Positions 7,759-17,846 of a DNA stretch of 46,190 bases are shown one piece after another (positions within the stretch are counted from its first letter, which is position 1; every line of letters starts with the position of its first letter). Under the pieces are notes generated by a model, which had not been told where the DNA came from, ran no database searches, and saw only the letters and a program-made list of their open reading frames with translations. Source of the stretch: UMGS1519 sp963621885 (GTDB taxonomy: Bacteria; Actinomycetota; Coriobacteriia; Coriobacteriales; Eggerthellaceae); assembly GCA_963621885.1 (NCBI GenBank), contig CAVFFT010000031.1, forward strand, positions 1-46,190, written 5' to 3'. Position numbers and translations under genes: made by a program.

Positions 7759-8519
7759 TACACCCCATCCGGGCGGTTCCAGGTGAATTTCTTGATCCCT
7801 GCGCGCCACAAATCATGGCTGCCCAGACGCAGCGCCTGCATCGCCGTTTCCGCGTCAACAACAACGCTGCCGGCAATGACATCCACGCCTCGCTCGAACA
7901 GCACGGGTGCCGCCACCGCAGAAGGGCCGGTGAGAATGACAGGCACATCCGCGCAGAGCTCGAACAGGCGCGGCGCGGTCTTGTTCGTCAGCGTGATGCC
8001 CGTGATGAAGGCGTAATCCTGCTCGGACATCAGGTACTCGCAGGCCGGGTCGGGCGTATCAAGCGGACTTTGGCAATCGCGCTCGAGCACCGTCAGATCG
8101 CTAATCTCGGCCATGCCTTTGACATTGGGGAAATGCCCGACAACCACGACTTTCTTGCCCGCATAGCGCTCGCGCATCGAGTGGAAGGGATTCTCCCCCA
8201 AGCCGGCGCCTGTCGCGATATCCAAGCCGTTTTCCGCGAGACGCTCCGGCTGCGTATACCAGGCGTTCAGCGCGGCAAGGCCCAAGGACGCCTCTTCGAA
8301 GTTCCACGACTTCACCCACTGTGCCACCTCGTGCAATTCGAGCGTGCAAGCGTCGCGTCCATCGCGGGCGAATGCGCCACCATCCACCATACGGCTCACG
8401 CCGACGCCGCACTCCGCCTCAAGGTAGTTCCAGTGGTCGCCCAAATAGTAGCTGCGCACGCCGATGCCCGTGGGCACACCGGCGATAAGCTCGTCATAAA
8501 GCCGCCAGGGATTTCGCAT
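7755..8519 (-). CDS. DUF4213/DUF364 putative heavy-metal chelation protein
   Basis: The 254-residue cytosolic protein has an N-terminal DUF4213-like part (MRNPWRLYDELIAGVP to GVSRMVDGG) and a C-terminal DUF364 Rossmann-like part. The latter shows VVVVGHFPN, an acidic ERDCQSPLDTPDPACEYL segment, DYAFITGITLTNKTAPRL, VILTGPSAVAAPVLFERGVDVIAG and VVVDAET. Pfam describes DUF364 as a possible heavy-metal chelation domain; no reaction is established. It is the last gene of the ABC-ExbB-surface-protein operon, its ATG overlapping the preceding stop as TAATG. I infer it handles the metal or metal-cofactor ligand after import. Confidence 0.82.
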   Translation of the reverse strand: MRNPWRLYDELIAGVPTGIGVRSYYLGDHWNYLEAECGVGVSRMVDGGAFARDGRDACTLELHEVAQWVKSWNFEEASLGLAALNAWYTQPERLAENGLDIATGAGLGENPFHSMRERYAGKKVVVVGHFPNVKGMAEISDLTVLERDCQSPLDTPDPACEYLMSEQDYAFITGITLTNKTAPRLFELCADVPVILTGPSAVAAPVLFERGVDVIAGSVVVDAETAMQALRLGSHDLWRAGIKKFTWNRPDGVY

Positions 8520-11500
8520 TACTTCACCTTCACCTTAATCTGGACGACAGTCGTCTTCGCGGAATAGCTGTTCGTGCCCGCCGCCGTGACCTTCACTTTT
8601 ACCTTGTACGTACCCTTCTTCAGGCGCTTCTTAACTGTCACCTTACCCGACGATGACACCGTGATCTTCGAGTTTCCCGAATACTTCTTGAAAGTCACCT
8701 TGCCCTGCGCCTTCGAGATGCTGAAGGCCTTGCTCAGGGAAATCGACTGATTCGCCTTTTTCACCTTCTTGTATGACGCCGTCGCCGTGCGGCCCTTCGC
8801 GACCATTGGGTTCGCCGCCTTCGCGACGCTCACCTTGATGGACTTCGTCGCCTGTGCATACCCGTTAGTAGCCGCCGCCTTCACGGTGATGGTCGCGCTG
8901 CCACCACCGACAATGGTCACTTTGCCGGCGCTTGATACTGTCACGACTTTCGTGTTGCTCGATTCGTACGTCAGCGCGCCACCGCCGCTCGCCTTTGCGC
9001 CCAACGAGAAGGCAGCGTCGCCGTATTTCTTCGAGAACGAAGAGGTTCCCGAAATGCTTTGCGCCTGCTTCACGATAGAGAAGGTCGCCCGAACGCTGCC
9101 CGTGTAGTTGCCCGTGCCGTTAACGATAACGACAGCCGCATCGGTGGCGGCGGTGTTGTTCTCGTAGGAGAGCCAATAATCAGTGCCCTCAGTAAGCGTC
9201 TTGCCATTGAGCGTGACCGCGGGCTTCGGCGTGATGGCTTTGCCTGCCGCGCTTTCCTTCTGCGGATCAATGCTCGCGACCTTCACAGCATCGCCGGCGG
9301 TGGACAAGTCGTAGGGCTGGATGGTGAATTTTCCTGTATAGCTGCCCGTGAAGTTGCTGCCATCGAGAGCCGTCACGGTGAAGCTCGCCTCGCCCTGGCC
9401 AACGTCAACGTTGTTCGCGTATTCGATGGTGTAATCCTTGCCTTCGGCCAGCACAAGGCCGGATGCCGTTGTGCCCACGATGGGCGTCAGTGCCTCACCC
9501 GTGTAGGCGCTGCTCGCCTTATCGGCGGGAGCCCAGGTCACCGTGCCGATTTCGGCTTCCGCATAATTGAATTCGTCCGTCGTCAAGACACCCGTCGCAC
9601 CGCCGCGCTCATCACCGGTCCCCGTGCAGAATTCGACCGTCGCATAATACGCGCCCGGCGTCGCGCGCTCTGGCTCGGCGATAACGTTGTTGTCGGCATC
9701 GAGATACACCGCGCCCGTGCCGTTCACCTCGCGCATCGCGTTGGCGGCATCGTAGTAGCGCACCGGGTACCGCTCGGAAACCGCACCGTATTTGTCGCCA
9801 TTCGCATTGTCGCTCACCGTAGAGAGCGGAATGTCGTCGCCATAACAGTTCTCGTAGTCACCCGCCCCGTATGCTGCCCAATCGACAATCGCGCGCGCCG
9901 TGATGGTCGTCACCGGATAGTGTTCGAGTCCGTAATTCGCGAGCTTGTCGCCCACAACAGGCGTACCGTCACTCGTCTCCGTCGACTTGCCCTTTTCGCC
10001 CCAGGCGCCATAGCTCATATCCTGTACGCCCACGCGCAGCTGGTTCGTCGCGTTCGCCGTCGCATCGTAGGGGACGATGTCGAAGGTCGCCTTGAGCTCG
10101 CCCGCGTGCGCGCCGATGCCGGTAATGGTGGCCGTGCACGGGTCGATGCGGTCATCATCAGCCCATTTCGTGATCTGGGTCGTCGAGTAGCTCACCTCGT
10201 AGTCGGTTCCCTCGACAAGCTCCACACTCTGCCCTTCCTTATCGGTGAATGACAGAGTCGGATGTACATCGCATCCATAGTTGAACTGCTGATCGGGAAT
10301 CTCGGCGACAGTGAGGTCGCTGATATCGGTGTTCTCACCCGCAACGATCTTGAACGTGCCCGTCTTCGGATCGGACGAGCCGCCCGACAGGTTCCCCTTC
10401 GGCGTCACCGTATAGCTGGCCTCGCCAATTGCGACGTTATCGCTATACGAAATCTCGTAGTCGACGTCCTCCTTCAGCGTCACGCCGTTAAGCGTCACGC
10501 TGACAGGCTTGATCTGCTTGCCGGTGTAGGCCCATTCCTCCTGGTCAAGCGACACCACGCAATCCTCGAACTTCGCCGGGGCAATCGTGAAATAGGCATT
10601 TATATAGTTGCTGATATTCGTCGTCGAAACGGGCGCGATGGTAACGGCGCTGCGCGCATCGTCATCCGTAAGCTTGCAGTTGCGATTCGCATCAGTCTCG
10701 TCGACCGACACGTTGCCGCTCTCGGAAGGCTCCGGGTCGCCATACACGAGACGATAATTGGTTCCCTCCACAAGCACGCGGCCGTTGTAGGTCATCTTCA
10801 CCTTCGGCTCGATGGCCTCGCCGGTAAACGTCACGCTCACAGCGCCCTCTTCGCGCATGCCCAGGATGTTCTTCGTGTAGAACGTTGCCGTATCGGCATC
10901 CCAATACCAGGTTTGGCCATCGACAGTGGCGGATTCAAGCGTGCAATCCTTGTAAAGGTCAACCGGCTCGATGACGTAATAGCCAATAGCGCTGCCCTGA
11001 AGCGCGGTGCTCGTCGATTTCGCGGTCGCCTGCACGATATAGCCCGCGGGCGCGCCCGTCTTTCCTGTCACACAACTGGTCACCTTGCTGCCTGAAAGCT
11101 TATAGACCGCGCCTTTCTTGCCGCCGCCCGATGTGCTCGTGTAATACACCGCGCCGGCGCTATCGGAAATGAGCTCCTCATTGCGATCATAAAGCCACCA
11201 GGCGGTATCGGATCCATTGAGTTTGGCAAGGTCAATCGAAGACACCGGCGTCTTTTCGCCGCCCTCCGTGTAGGAAATGTAACCCGCCGAGTCAAACACC
11301 GCGAACGCGCCCTTCTTATCGGTCACGTTCTCCTTGTTCGTGGCAAGGTTGTACACAACGTAGTCGTATTCGGCCGCGTCGATCTCCCTGCCATACAAGA
11401 CGGCCTTCACCTGCGTGGGAAGCACGACCTTCCCGAAGTTGTAGGTCTCCTTTTTCACTTGCAGCGAGGCGCGCGACAGGTCGCCCATGCCGATAGAATA

Positions 11501-13708
11501 TTTCGTGCAATTCTGAAGCGTGCCCGTATATCGGCCCAAACCGACGATGCCTGCAGAATAGGCAAGCTCATCGGTCATCTCCACGCCGCTCTCGTCGGGA
11601 ATGACGTAAAAGTCGGCATTTTGCACAAGCACCGTGCCGTCAGTGAGCGTGACGCTCAGAGTGGGAAGCGTGGTGGAACCCGTATAGGGCGCGGGCTCGA
11701 TCTGCGTCACCGATGCGACCTTGTCCGCCGTAAGCTCCGTGCGCTCGCTTTCATCCAGATTCGCCCAGGTATTGAGCACCGGATAGCCCGAGCCGTTGAT
11801 GAACCAATAGCACGACTCCGTCCAATTCTGGTTCTGAGCCACCTGCGAATTCAGGAAGGCCGCCGCATTGCCGCTTTGCAGCTGATCGCTGTCCCAGATC
11901 TCCAGATTGTTCGTATCGCCCCAGGTATTTGCCCCAATAGGGGAATCGCTATGGTACGGCACCGAACCCTTCAGCACGAGGCAATCGTGTACCGAGCCCT
12001 CGTTCTCACCGCAAATGCCCGCTTCGCGGTACTCGGAGCCCGTCGATGTGTTGATGGTGTAGACGCCGCCCGTGTTCACGCAGGCGTAGATTTCGCCCGT
12101 CACGTTCGGAGCATCATCGGCGGTGAATATGCAGCCCGCGATACCCGCCATGTAATAGCCCGTCTGGATGTTGCGGACCTCGGCGTAATTGGCGCAATAG
12201 CTGACGACGCCGCTACGGCACTGGCCGACGATGCCCGCCGAGAACGGTTTGTTCCAGCGGGTCGAAACTACCTTGCCGGCAATCTGGTTTCGCGTCCAAT
12301 CGTCCGAGTCGGACATCGTGCCGTTATAGCAACGCGTGATGGTGCAATACACGCCCGTCTGGCCGCAGATGCCACCCGTGGCGGCGAGGCCCGTCACCTG
12401 CGCCTCGTTATAGCAATCGGAAAGCACCATCGGGTCGTCCGGGTCGCCGTCGTTGTAACGGTCGGGATCGTCGCTCTCACCTCGGAGGCTTCCGCAAATG
12501 CCACCCACTTCGTCGGCGCCGCGGTTGTTCAGCAGCGTGCCGTTTTCATCCTTCACGCCTGTGAAGACGCTGCCTGTGACCTCTTGGGTAAGCTCGTCAT
12601 ACGCGCCGTTGTAGCAGTTCTGGATGCTGCCGTTGCTATAGCCCACGACACCGCCAACGAAAAAGGCAACGGCGTAGGTGGTGGTGCCGAAGCGGTCGAG
12701 GGCGCCGGTGCCGGTGGTCGTCACCGTCACATTGCCCAGGTTATGCGAATTGGTCAGCGTACCGTGCTTATCCGGGTCACCGAATTTGCCCACAACGCCG
12801 CCGAAGCTGTCGGCGACGCGCAAGGACTCCGACGTGGTATCGGGATGCAAAGCCGCCGACCCGATGGTCGCAGTCAGGTCGCCGGTGTACGCGCAGCCCG
12901 AAACATTGGCGCGCGCATAGCCGATAAGGCCGCCCACGCGCTCGACGACATAGGGCACTTCATCAGTGGCGTTAAGCGTGCTGTCAATGGCCACCGACAC
13001 TTCGGATGAGCAGTTTTCGACGGCGCCATCCGCCCATCCGGCAAGCGAACCCACGTTCGCGATAGTCGCGGAATCGCTGGCAAGCGCGATGCTGCCGTGC
13101 TCACCGCCAACAAGTCTCACATTACGCAGCGTGGATGCGGCGCCCGTCACGCCGAAGAGTCCCGCATTCTCGTAGGTTTGCGTGATGCAAAGATCGGCTA
13201 TCGTGAACGCATTGCCATCAGGCGCGCCGTCAAACGTACCGCAAAAGGGATGGTCCGCCGTGCCGATAGGCGTGAATTCCGTCTCGCCCAAATTGATGGA
13301 AGCGGTTTGGTAAATCGTCTTCCCTTCAAAGGAAACGGCGGCAATCGATTGGCCCTGCGAATCCTGCGCCGTACCATTCACCAGCGCGGACAGGCCACGC
13401 AGCTCGGCAGCCGCATCGCCACCCTCGGTGCCGATTTCGAACTCGTCTTCGTCGACATGATTCAGATACCAGCCGATGTCGTAATCCTGGTTTTCGTCAG
13501 CAAGAGCCGGCGCTGGCAACATCGCCAAGCAGATGCAAGCCGTCACTAAGAAGAACAGCAGGGTGACCAGGGAAGCGCCGCGGCATGCCTCCGTGCGGAC
13601 AGCTGCACCCTCAGCCTCGCGCTCCACCTTGCGCTCAGCCGCGCGCATCCGCTCGCGCGCCGCCTGATGCGCCGCCGCAGTCCGTTGCCATTTGATGCTC
13701 GTCGTCAT
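8519..13708 (-). CDS. Giant secreted GLUG/Ig-like repeat surface protein (1729 aa)
   Basis: A charged N-region of about 45 residues precedes a hydrophobic export signal (VTLLFFLVTACICLAML, then APALA). Residues about 170-590 contain many GLUG-type strands (GGLIGYARANVSGC, GGVVGYSNGSIQNC, GGICGQTG), implying a right-handed beta-helix. Residues about 670-1540 hold at least five repeats of the form YTGxxxxPxVxxNGxxLxEGxDYxxxYxNN, then a Big_2-like segment, then a lysine-rich tail (about 1640-1729, for example KKRLKKGTYKVKVKVTAAG). There is no LPXTG sorting signal and no C-terminal membrane helix, so retention may rest on the basic tail. AAGGAGG eight bases upstream fixes the start at 13708 (the frame is open to 13771). 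It lies 28 nt after the 1369-aa gene. Ligand binding or adhesion is possible; function unknown. Confidence 0.85.
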   Translation of the reverse strand: MTTSIKWQRTAAAHQAARERMRAAERKVEREAEGAAVRTEACRGASLVTLLFFLVTACICLAMLPAPALADENQDYDIGWYLNHVDEDEFEIGTEGGDAAAELRGLSALVNGTAQDSQGQSIAAVSFEGKTIYQTASINLGETEFTPIGTADHPFCGTFDGAPDGNAFTIADLCITQTYENAGLFGVTGAASTLRNVRLVGGEHGSIALASDSATIANVGSLAGWADGAVENCSSEVSVAIDSTLNATDEVPYVVERVGGLIGYARANVSGCAYTGDLTATIGSAALHPDTTSESLRVADSFGGVVGKFGDPDKHGTLTNSHNLGNVTVTTTGTGALDRFGTTTYAVAFFVGGVVGYSNGSIQNCYNGAYDELTQEVTGSVFTGVKDENGTLLNNRGADEVGGICGSLRGESDDPDRYNDGDPDDPMVLSDCYNEAQVTGLAATGGICGQTGVYCTITRCYNGTMSDSDDWTRNQIAGKVVSTRWNKPFSAGIVGQCRSGVVSYCANYAEVRNIQTGYYMAGIAGCIFTADDAPNVTGEIYACVNTGGVYTINTSTGSEYREAGICGENEGSVHDCLVLKGSVPYHSDSPIGANTWGDTNNLEIWDSDQLQSGNAAAFLNSQVAQNQNWTESCYWFINGSGYPVLNTWANLDESERTELTADKVASVTQIEPAPYTGSTTLPTLSVTLTDGTVLVQNADFYVIPDESGVEMTDELAYSAGIVGLGRYTGTLQNCTKYSIGMGDLSRASLQVKKETYNFGKVVLPTQVKAVLYGREIDAAEYDYVVYNLATNKENVTDKKGAFAVFDSAGYISYTEGGEKTPVSSIDLAKLNGSDTAWWLYDRNEELISDSAGAVYYTSTSGGGKKGAVYKLSGSKVTSCVTGKTGAPAGYIVQATAKSTSTALQGSAIGYYVIEPVDLYKDCTLESATVDGQTWYWDADTATFYTKNILGMREEGAVSVTFTGEAIEPKVKMTYNGRVLVEGTNYRLVYGDPEPSESGNVSVDETDANRNCKLTDDDARSAVTIAPVSTTNISNYINAYFTIAPAKFEDCVVSLDQEEWAYTGKQIKPVSVTLNGVTLKEDVDYEISYSDNVAIGEASYTVTPKGNLSGGSSDPKTGTFKIVAGENTDISDLTVAEIPDQQFNYGCDVHPTLSFTDKEGQSVELVEGTDYEVSYSTTQITKWADDDRIDPCTATITGIGAHAGELKATFDIVPYDATANATNQLRVGVQDMSYGAWGEKGKSTETSDGTPVVGDKLANYGLEHYPVTTITARAIVDWAAYGAGDYENCYGDDIPLSTVSDNANGDKYGAVSERYPVRYYDAANAMREVNGTGAVYLDADNNVIAEPERATPGAYYATVEFCTGTGDERGGATGVLTTDEFNYAEAEIGTVTWAPADKASSAYTGEALTPIVGTTASGLVLAEGKDYTIEYANNVDVGQGEASFTVTALDGSNFTGSYTGKFTIQPYDLSTAGDAVKVASIDPQKESAAGKAITPKPAVTLNGKTLTEGTDYWLSYENNTAATDAAVVIVNGTGNYTGSVRATFSIVKQAQSISGTSSFSKKYGDAAFSLGAKASGGGALTYESSNTKVVTVSSAGKVTIVGGGSATITVKAAATNGYAQATKSIKVSVAKAANPMVAKGRTATASYKKVKKANQSISLSKAFSISKAQGKVTFKKYSGNSKITVSSSGKVTVKKRLKKGTYKVKVKVTAAGTNSYSAKTTVVQIKVKVK

Positions 13709-13736
13709 GTCATCTGCCTCCTTCGAAAGGGGGATA

Positions 13737-16700
13737 CTAGCTATGCATATGCTCGCCGTGCGAACTGTCATTCTTGTAGCGGCGGCGGTAATCGTTGCCG
13801 CCCAAAACCAAAGCAGCCACTACCGCAGCGATGAAAAGCAACCACCAGATAGAATCGATTTCCGCATCGGGCACAACCATCGGCGCCTTCTCGCGCAGCT
13901 CGCGCGCGTAAGCCGCGGACGCCTCATCATCAGATGCGTTCACCGTGGTGGAATCCTCGAGCGACTCGCCCATCTGCTTTACGGCGTCATCCGTCGCATC
14001 ACCCATCGCGCCGCCCTCGATGTCGCTCTCGTCGTTTGTGGCATCCTGCTTGCCGGATTCCTCTTCGCCCGAATCATCGGCGACGGCTTTTTCGCCACCA
14101 TGCTTCTCATCGGTGCCGGCACCTTCACCCTTGTTGCCGTGGTAAGGGTTGTTCGGATTTTCCTTGCCACTCGCCTCGCCACCGGAATCGCCCGAATCAT
14201 CGGCATTCGGATCGTCGCCATCCGAGGGATTCGGCTTGCCGGAAGGATCGTCTTCCGGGTTGTCGTCAGGATCCTTCGGGTTCTCCTCTTGCTCATCTTC
14301 GGTGGGGAAGGTGTTATCGGCCACCACCATCACGATCTTCGTGACCTTGTAGATGGATTGGTTGGCATTGTTCACATTCACGCCGCGCATGCCGAAAATG
14401 ATGCGGAACGTGGAATCGGTCGACATCATGCCGAAACCTGCATCGCCGGCATTGCTGATGTCGGTGCTGTCTTCATAGCCCGCATTGTTCTTCAGGTAAT
14501 ACGACAGCGCAAGCATGGGAGCCACCGACTGCCCGTGCACGAGGCCGGGCGCCGCCTTGTGGTAGTAGTAATTGGTGTAGCGATACTGGCTGCCGAGGAT
14601 GAAGTCGGCGCTATGCACGATGCCTGTCACGCCGTCATTGCCTGTGAAGCGCATCGACTCAAGCATGTTCGAAGGCACGCCACACAGCGTAAGCAGTGCC
14701 CGCATCGTCACGCCATGCGCATAGATGGTGCCGAAACTGTCCCCACGGCGCTGGAAGGTGTACCACGTCGTGTAGTCAGCCACCGCCTCAAGCTGCGCAC
14801 GCGTGAGCGTAAGCTCCTTGGCAACCGGAGCGTTCGTGCCTTCCTTCTCGTAATCGGAATGATGGTAGATGAGCACCTTCATCGTGCTCACCGAGCCGAG
14901 GGACTTGGTGCTGTCCTCGGCAATCACCGTTACGCCAGCACCGATATCCTTGCCGGTAAACGACGCGTTGGCGATATTCACATACACATAGGCGCGTGCG
15001 AAGCCCGACTGCGCAAGGAAGCTGCCGTCTTGGCGGATCATCGAGTAATCCTCGTTTTCCGTCATTTCCTCGCTTCGATAGACCTTCCAGGTGAGACCCT
15101 CAATCTGGACGCCATCTTGCGGCACGGTCACAACACGCTTTTCCATCGAGCCCGTCGTACCGTCGTATTCGCAATACGTGACGCGCGCCTGGAATTGGTA
15201 GGCGTTCTTGCCATCGGGAAGCACGAGCGAGCTTCGCAGGGCCTTGCCCTTCTCGTTCAGAATCTCGACGCTCTCGACATAGCTTTGCGACGCGTACACG
15301 GCGACACGATAGAGCGAGGACGCCCGCTTGTACTGCTTGTTGCCATCGGCATCGTAATAGGGAATTTCCACATCGCAGCGTACCGTGACATAGCCGCTGC
15401 CCTTCCCCGTCGCCGTCAGAAAACCGGATTTCGACAGGCTGACCAGGCCACTTGCTGACGCGCCCTGGAGCGTCGTAGACGAAACAATCGACCAGCTGCG
15501 GTTCGCATGGTCTTGCGAGTCAAGCGTCGTGATAGAGCCGTCACTCCAGTTGACCGACGCCGTAAGCTGAGCCCATGAATTCTTCGTCACGTTGCTCACT
15601 ACAAGCGGCGTCGTGTAGTCCGCTGTCGGACCCGATCCACTCGAGCGCCACCGCCAGCTCTGGCTCGTATCGTCCGGACTCTGCCCCGCCTTCAGCCAGT
15701 ACTGCGAGTGCGCGGAAATGCTCAGCGCGGAGTCGCTTGGCGTCGCATAGCCATTGTTCGTGATGCGCACGTAGGCGGTCGTGCCGTCGGCAGCCTTGCC
15801 GTTCACCGTGGCGCCCGTGATGCTCACCACGGCATTCTTCACACGTGTCGCCGAAAGCGTGCCATCCGCCGCCATTTGCGCGACCGCGGCGTTGCGCTGC
15901 GTGTCGATATTGCCGGAAAGACGCCAATCGACAGCAAGCCCACGCTCGCCCGCAAGCGCCGTGCTGCCGTCTTCGAAGGTCAGACGCACATCGAAGGAAA
16001 CGTCGCCATAAGGCTCATCAATCACGGTGGGCGTCGTAAAGCGGCTGTAGCCGGCGTAGGTCTTGTATTCGCCCGTCACATCGTCTTTGTAGACAAGCTG
16101 CGCGCCCGTCACCGTATTCGCCGCCACAACAGCGGAATCAACCGCCTCGTTGTTTTCGATGCGCACGAGGATTTCCTGCCCGGCGAATTCGGGGTAATCA
16201 AGCGAAGCGCAGCGCAGGATGGCCCAGCCGTTTCCGCTGCGCAATGCCGTCAGGACGCCGCTTTGATCGCTGTTCGTCGTCGCGCTTGCAGTAAGAACGT
16301 CGCTGCGCAGTCCAAGCGTGTCGTAGAAAGCCACCAGTTGCCAAACGAGATTCGCATTCGCCGTCGAGCCCGTCGCCGTGCTCTTCGCTCCCGTCGAATC
16401 GAGATACGTCACTGTGCTCGTGAAGAGCAGCTTGCCCGATGCCGCCGTGATGGCGGGAATAGAGAGATTGGAAAGCGTTGTGGCGTCGTAGGTGCCTGAC
16501 GTGCCGCCATCCAGCGAATCGAAGGAGAGCGACATCGAACTGATGGTCGAACCGGAAGAGGGCTGTTCGACCTCACTCACCAGGTTGATATACGCGGGAC
16601 AGCGATCGACGCTCAGGCCCGCGACCTTCGCGTTCAGCTGGACAAGCTTCGACGAGACGCCCGACAGCGTCAGTTCGCCCGACGAATCAATGCTTGCGAC

Positions 16701-17846
16701 GGTCTTGCCCGCATAGACGTTGTTCGAAAGCGACCATTGCACCGACAAGCCGACCTCGCTTGCCCGGGCGGTGCTGCCGTCGTCATAGCTTATAAGCACG
16801 TCGAAGGTCGCCCCGCTCTTCGAGGCCACCACGTGCGCGGGCTCATTCGGAGCCGTCGTGCCCGAGAATATCTCGAAACTGCCCGTCAGGCTGTTGCGAT
16901 AGAGCAAGGTTGCCGACACCGGCGTGGCGGAGGCACTCGGCGTTGATGTCAGGGCCGCCGTCGACTTCGCGCTACGTGCCTTCAGGGTAGCGGGCTCGTT
17001 CTGGGTCACCTTTACGGTAACGGTCTCACCCGACCAGTCGGGATACGCCTCCGATGTCACCCGCAGCTTCACGCTGCCATTGCCCGCTGCGTTTGCGGTT
17101 ACCAGACAGTCCTGGCAATGCGAACCGTTATCGGCCGCCTTCGCCGTGGCAATGCCGTCAACGTCGTTGCCACTTTCATCGTGCTGCTCGAGCACTTTCC
17201 ATTTCAAGCCGGCATCGGCATCGGCCGCCTCGACGGTACGCGTCGTGCCATCGGCATCCTCGAACTCGATAACGACCTGCAACACCACAGAGCCGTTCTT
17301 CTCGTCAATCGAAGGTTCGTGGGAGTCCGTGCATTTCACGCGCTCGCCGTCTGATTTGATCGTGCCGCTCGCAGACACCCGCACGGGCTGGCGGTAGAAG
17401 GTCACCGACGAAATACGCGGCTCACCTGCGGATTCTTCAGCGGCGGACTCGGCGTCTTCGGAGGATTCGGCCGTCTGAGCTGACTGTTCATTTCCGCTCC
17501 CGCTGCCGCCAGTCGCGCCTTCTCCGGCACCCGACGAAGACGAGGTTTCCCCGGAAGGCGCGGATTCACCCGCCCCTTCCCCAGAGGAAGCCGCGCTCTC
17601 CGCACTGCCCGTCGCTTTTTGCGCATCCTGCGCGTCAGACGATTCAGGCGCCTCGGACGCATCGGACTTTTCAGCCTGATTCGCTGCCGAAGACGACGCC
17701 GCGGATGCCGCCGAATCGCTCGCATATGCCGAAACGCCCGGAAGCGCCGGCGTCAGCGCAAGACATACCGTAAGAAACGCGACGATCAGCCATCGCCCGA
17801 AACGGGCGGCTGTCAAAGGAACGATATGTCGTCTGCGCGTCGTCAT
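13737..17846 (-). CDS. Membrane-anchored Ig-like surface protein (1369 aa)
   Basis: Residues 1-42 form a signal peptide (TTRRRH, hydrophobic core IVAFLTVCLALTPALPG, then VSAYA). A Ser/Ala/Glu-rich stalk runs to about 142. Five or six Ig-like beta modules follow, each with an ISSVTFYR or ATLLYR-type first strand. Residues about 985-1165 form a different globular region (KVLIYHHSDYE, LTLTRAQLEAV, HGVTMRALLTLCGVP, FTGNDGVTG, FRIIFGMRGVNV). After an acidic Asp/Gly/Asn linker (about 1170-1320) comes one transmembrane helix (WWLLFIAAVVAALVLGG) and a short cytosolic tail RRRYKNDSSHGEHMHS with three histidines. Its ATG overlaps the DUF2149 stop (ATGA). I infer it is the wall-spanning partner of the ExbB/DUF2149 motor. 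The 985-1165 region faintly recalls sulfite-oxidase-type pterin-binding folds, but I cannot confirm that. Confidence 0.85.
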   Translation of the reverse strand: MTTRRRHIVPLTAARFGRWLIVAFLTVCLALTPALPGVSAYASDSAASAASSSAANQAEKSDASEAPESSDAQDAQKATGSAESAASSGEGAGESAPSGETSSSSGAGEGATGGSGSGNEQSAQTAESSEDAESAAEESAGEPRISSVTFYRQPVRVSASGTIKSDGERVKCTDSHEPSIDEKNGSVVLQVVIEFEDADGTTRTVEAADADAGLKWKVLEQHDESGNDVDGIATAKAADNGSHCQDCLVTANAAGNGSVKLRVTSEAYPDWSGETVTVKVTQNEPATLKARSAKSTAALTSTPSASATPVSATLLYRNSLTGSFEIFSGTTAPNEPAHVVASKSGATFDVLISYDDGSTARASEVGLSVQWSLSNNVYAGKTVASIDSSGELTLSGVSSKLVQLNAKVAGLSVDRCPAYINLVSEVEQPSSGSTISSMSLSFDSLDGGTSGTYDATTLSNLSIPAITAASGKLLFTSTVTYLDSTGAKSTATGSTANANLVWQLVAFYDTLGLRSDVLTASATTNSDQSGVLTALRSGNGWAILRCASLDYPEFAGQEILVRIENNEAVDSAVVAANTVTGAQLVYKDDVTGEYKTYAGYSRFTTPTVIDEPYGDVSFDVRLTFEDGSTALAGERGLAVDWRLSGNIDTQRNAAVAQMAADGTLSATRVKNAVVSITGATVNGKAADGTTAYVRITNNGYATPSDSALSISAHSQYWLKAGQSPDDTSQSWRWRSSGSGPTADYTTPLVVSNVTKNSWAQLTASVNWSDGSITTLDSQDHANRSWSIVSSTTLQGASASGLVSLSKSGFLTATGKGSGYVTVRCDVEIPYYDADGNKQYKRASSLYRVAVYASQSYVESVEILNEKGKALRSSLVLPDGKNAYQFQARVTYCEYDGTTGSMEKRVVTVPQDGVQIEGLTWKVYRSEEMTENEDYSMIRQDGSFLAQSGFARAYVYVNIANASFTGKDIGAGVTVIAEDSTKSLGSVSTMKVLIYHHSDYEKEGTNAPVAKELTLTRAQLEAVADYTTWYTFQRRGDSFGTIYAHGVTMRALLTLCGVPSNMLESMRFTGNDGVTGIVHSADFILGSQYRYTNYYYHKAAPGLVHGQSVAPMLALSYYLKNNAGYEDSTDISNAGDAGFGMMSTDSTFRIIFGMRGVNVNNANQSIYKVTKIVMVVADNTFPTEDEQEENPKDPDDNPEDDPSGKPNPSDGDDPNADDSGDSGGEASGKENPNNPYHGNKGEGAGTDEKHGGEKAVADDSGEEESGKQDATNDESDIEGGAMGDATDDAVKQMGESLEDSTTVNASDDEASAAYARELREKAPMVVPDAEIDSIWWLLFIAAVVAALVLGGNDYRRRYKNDSSHGEHMHS

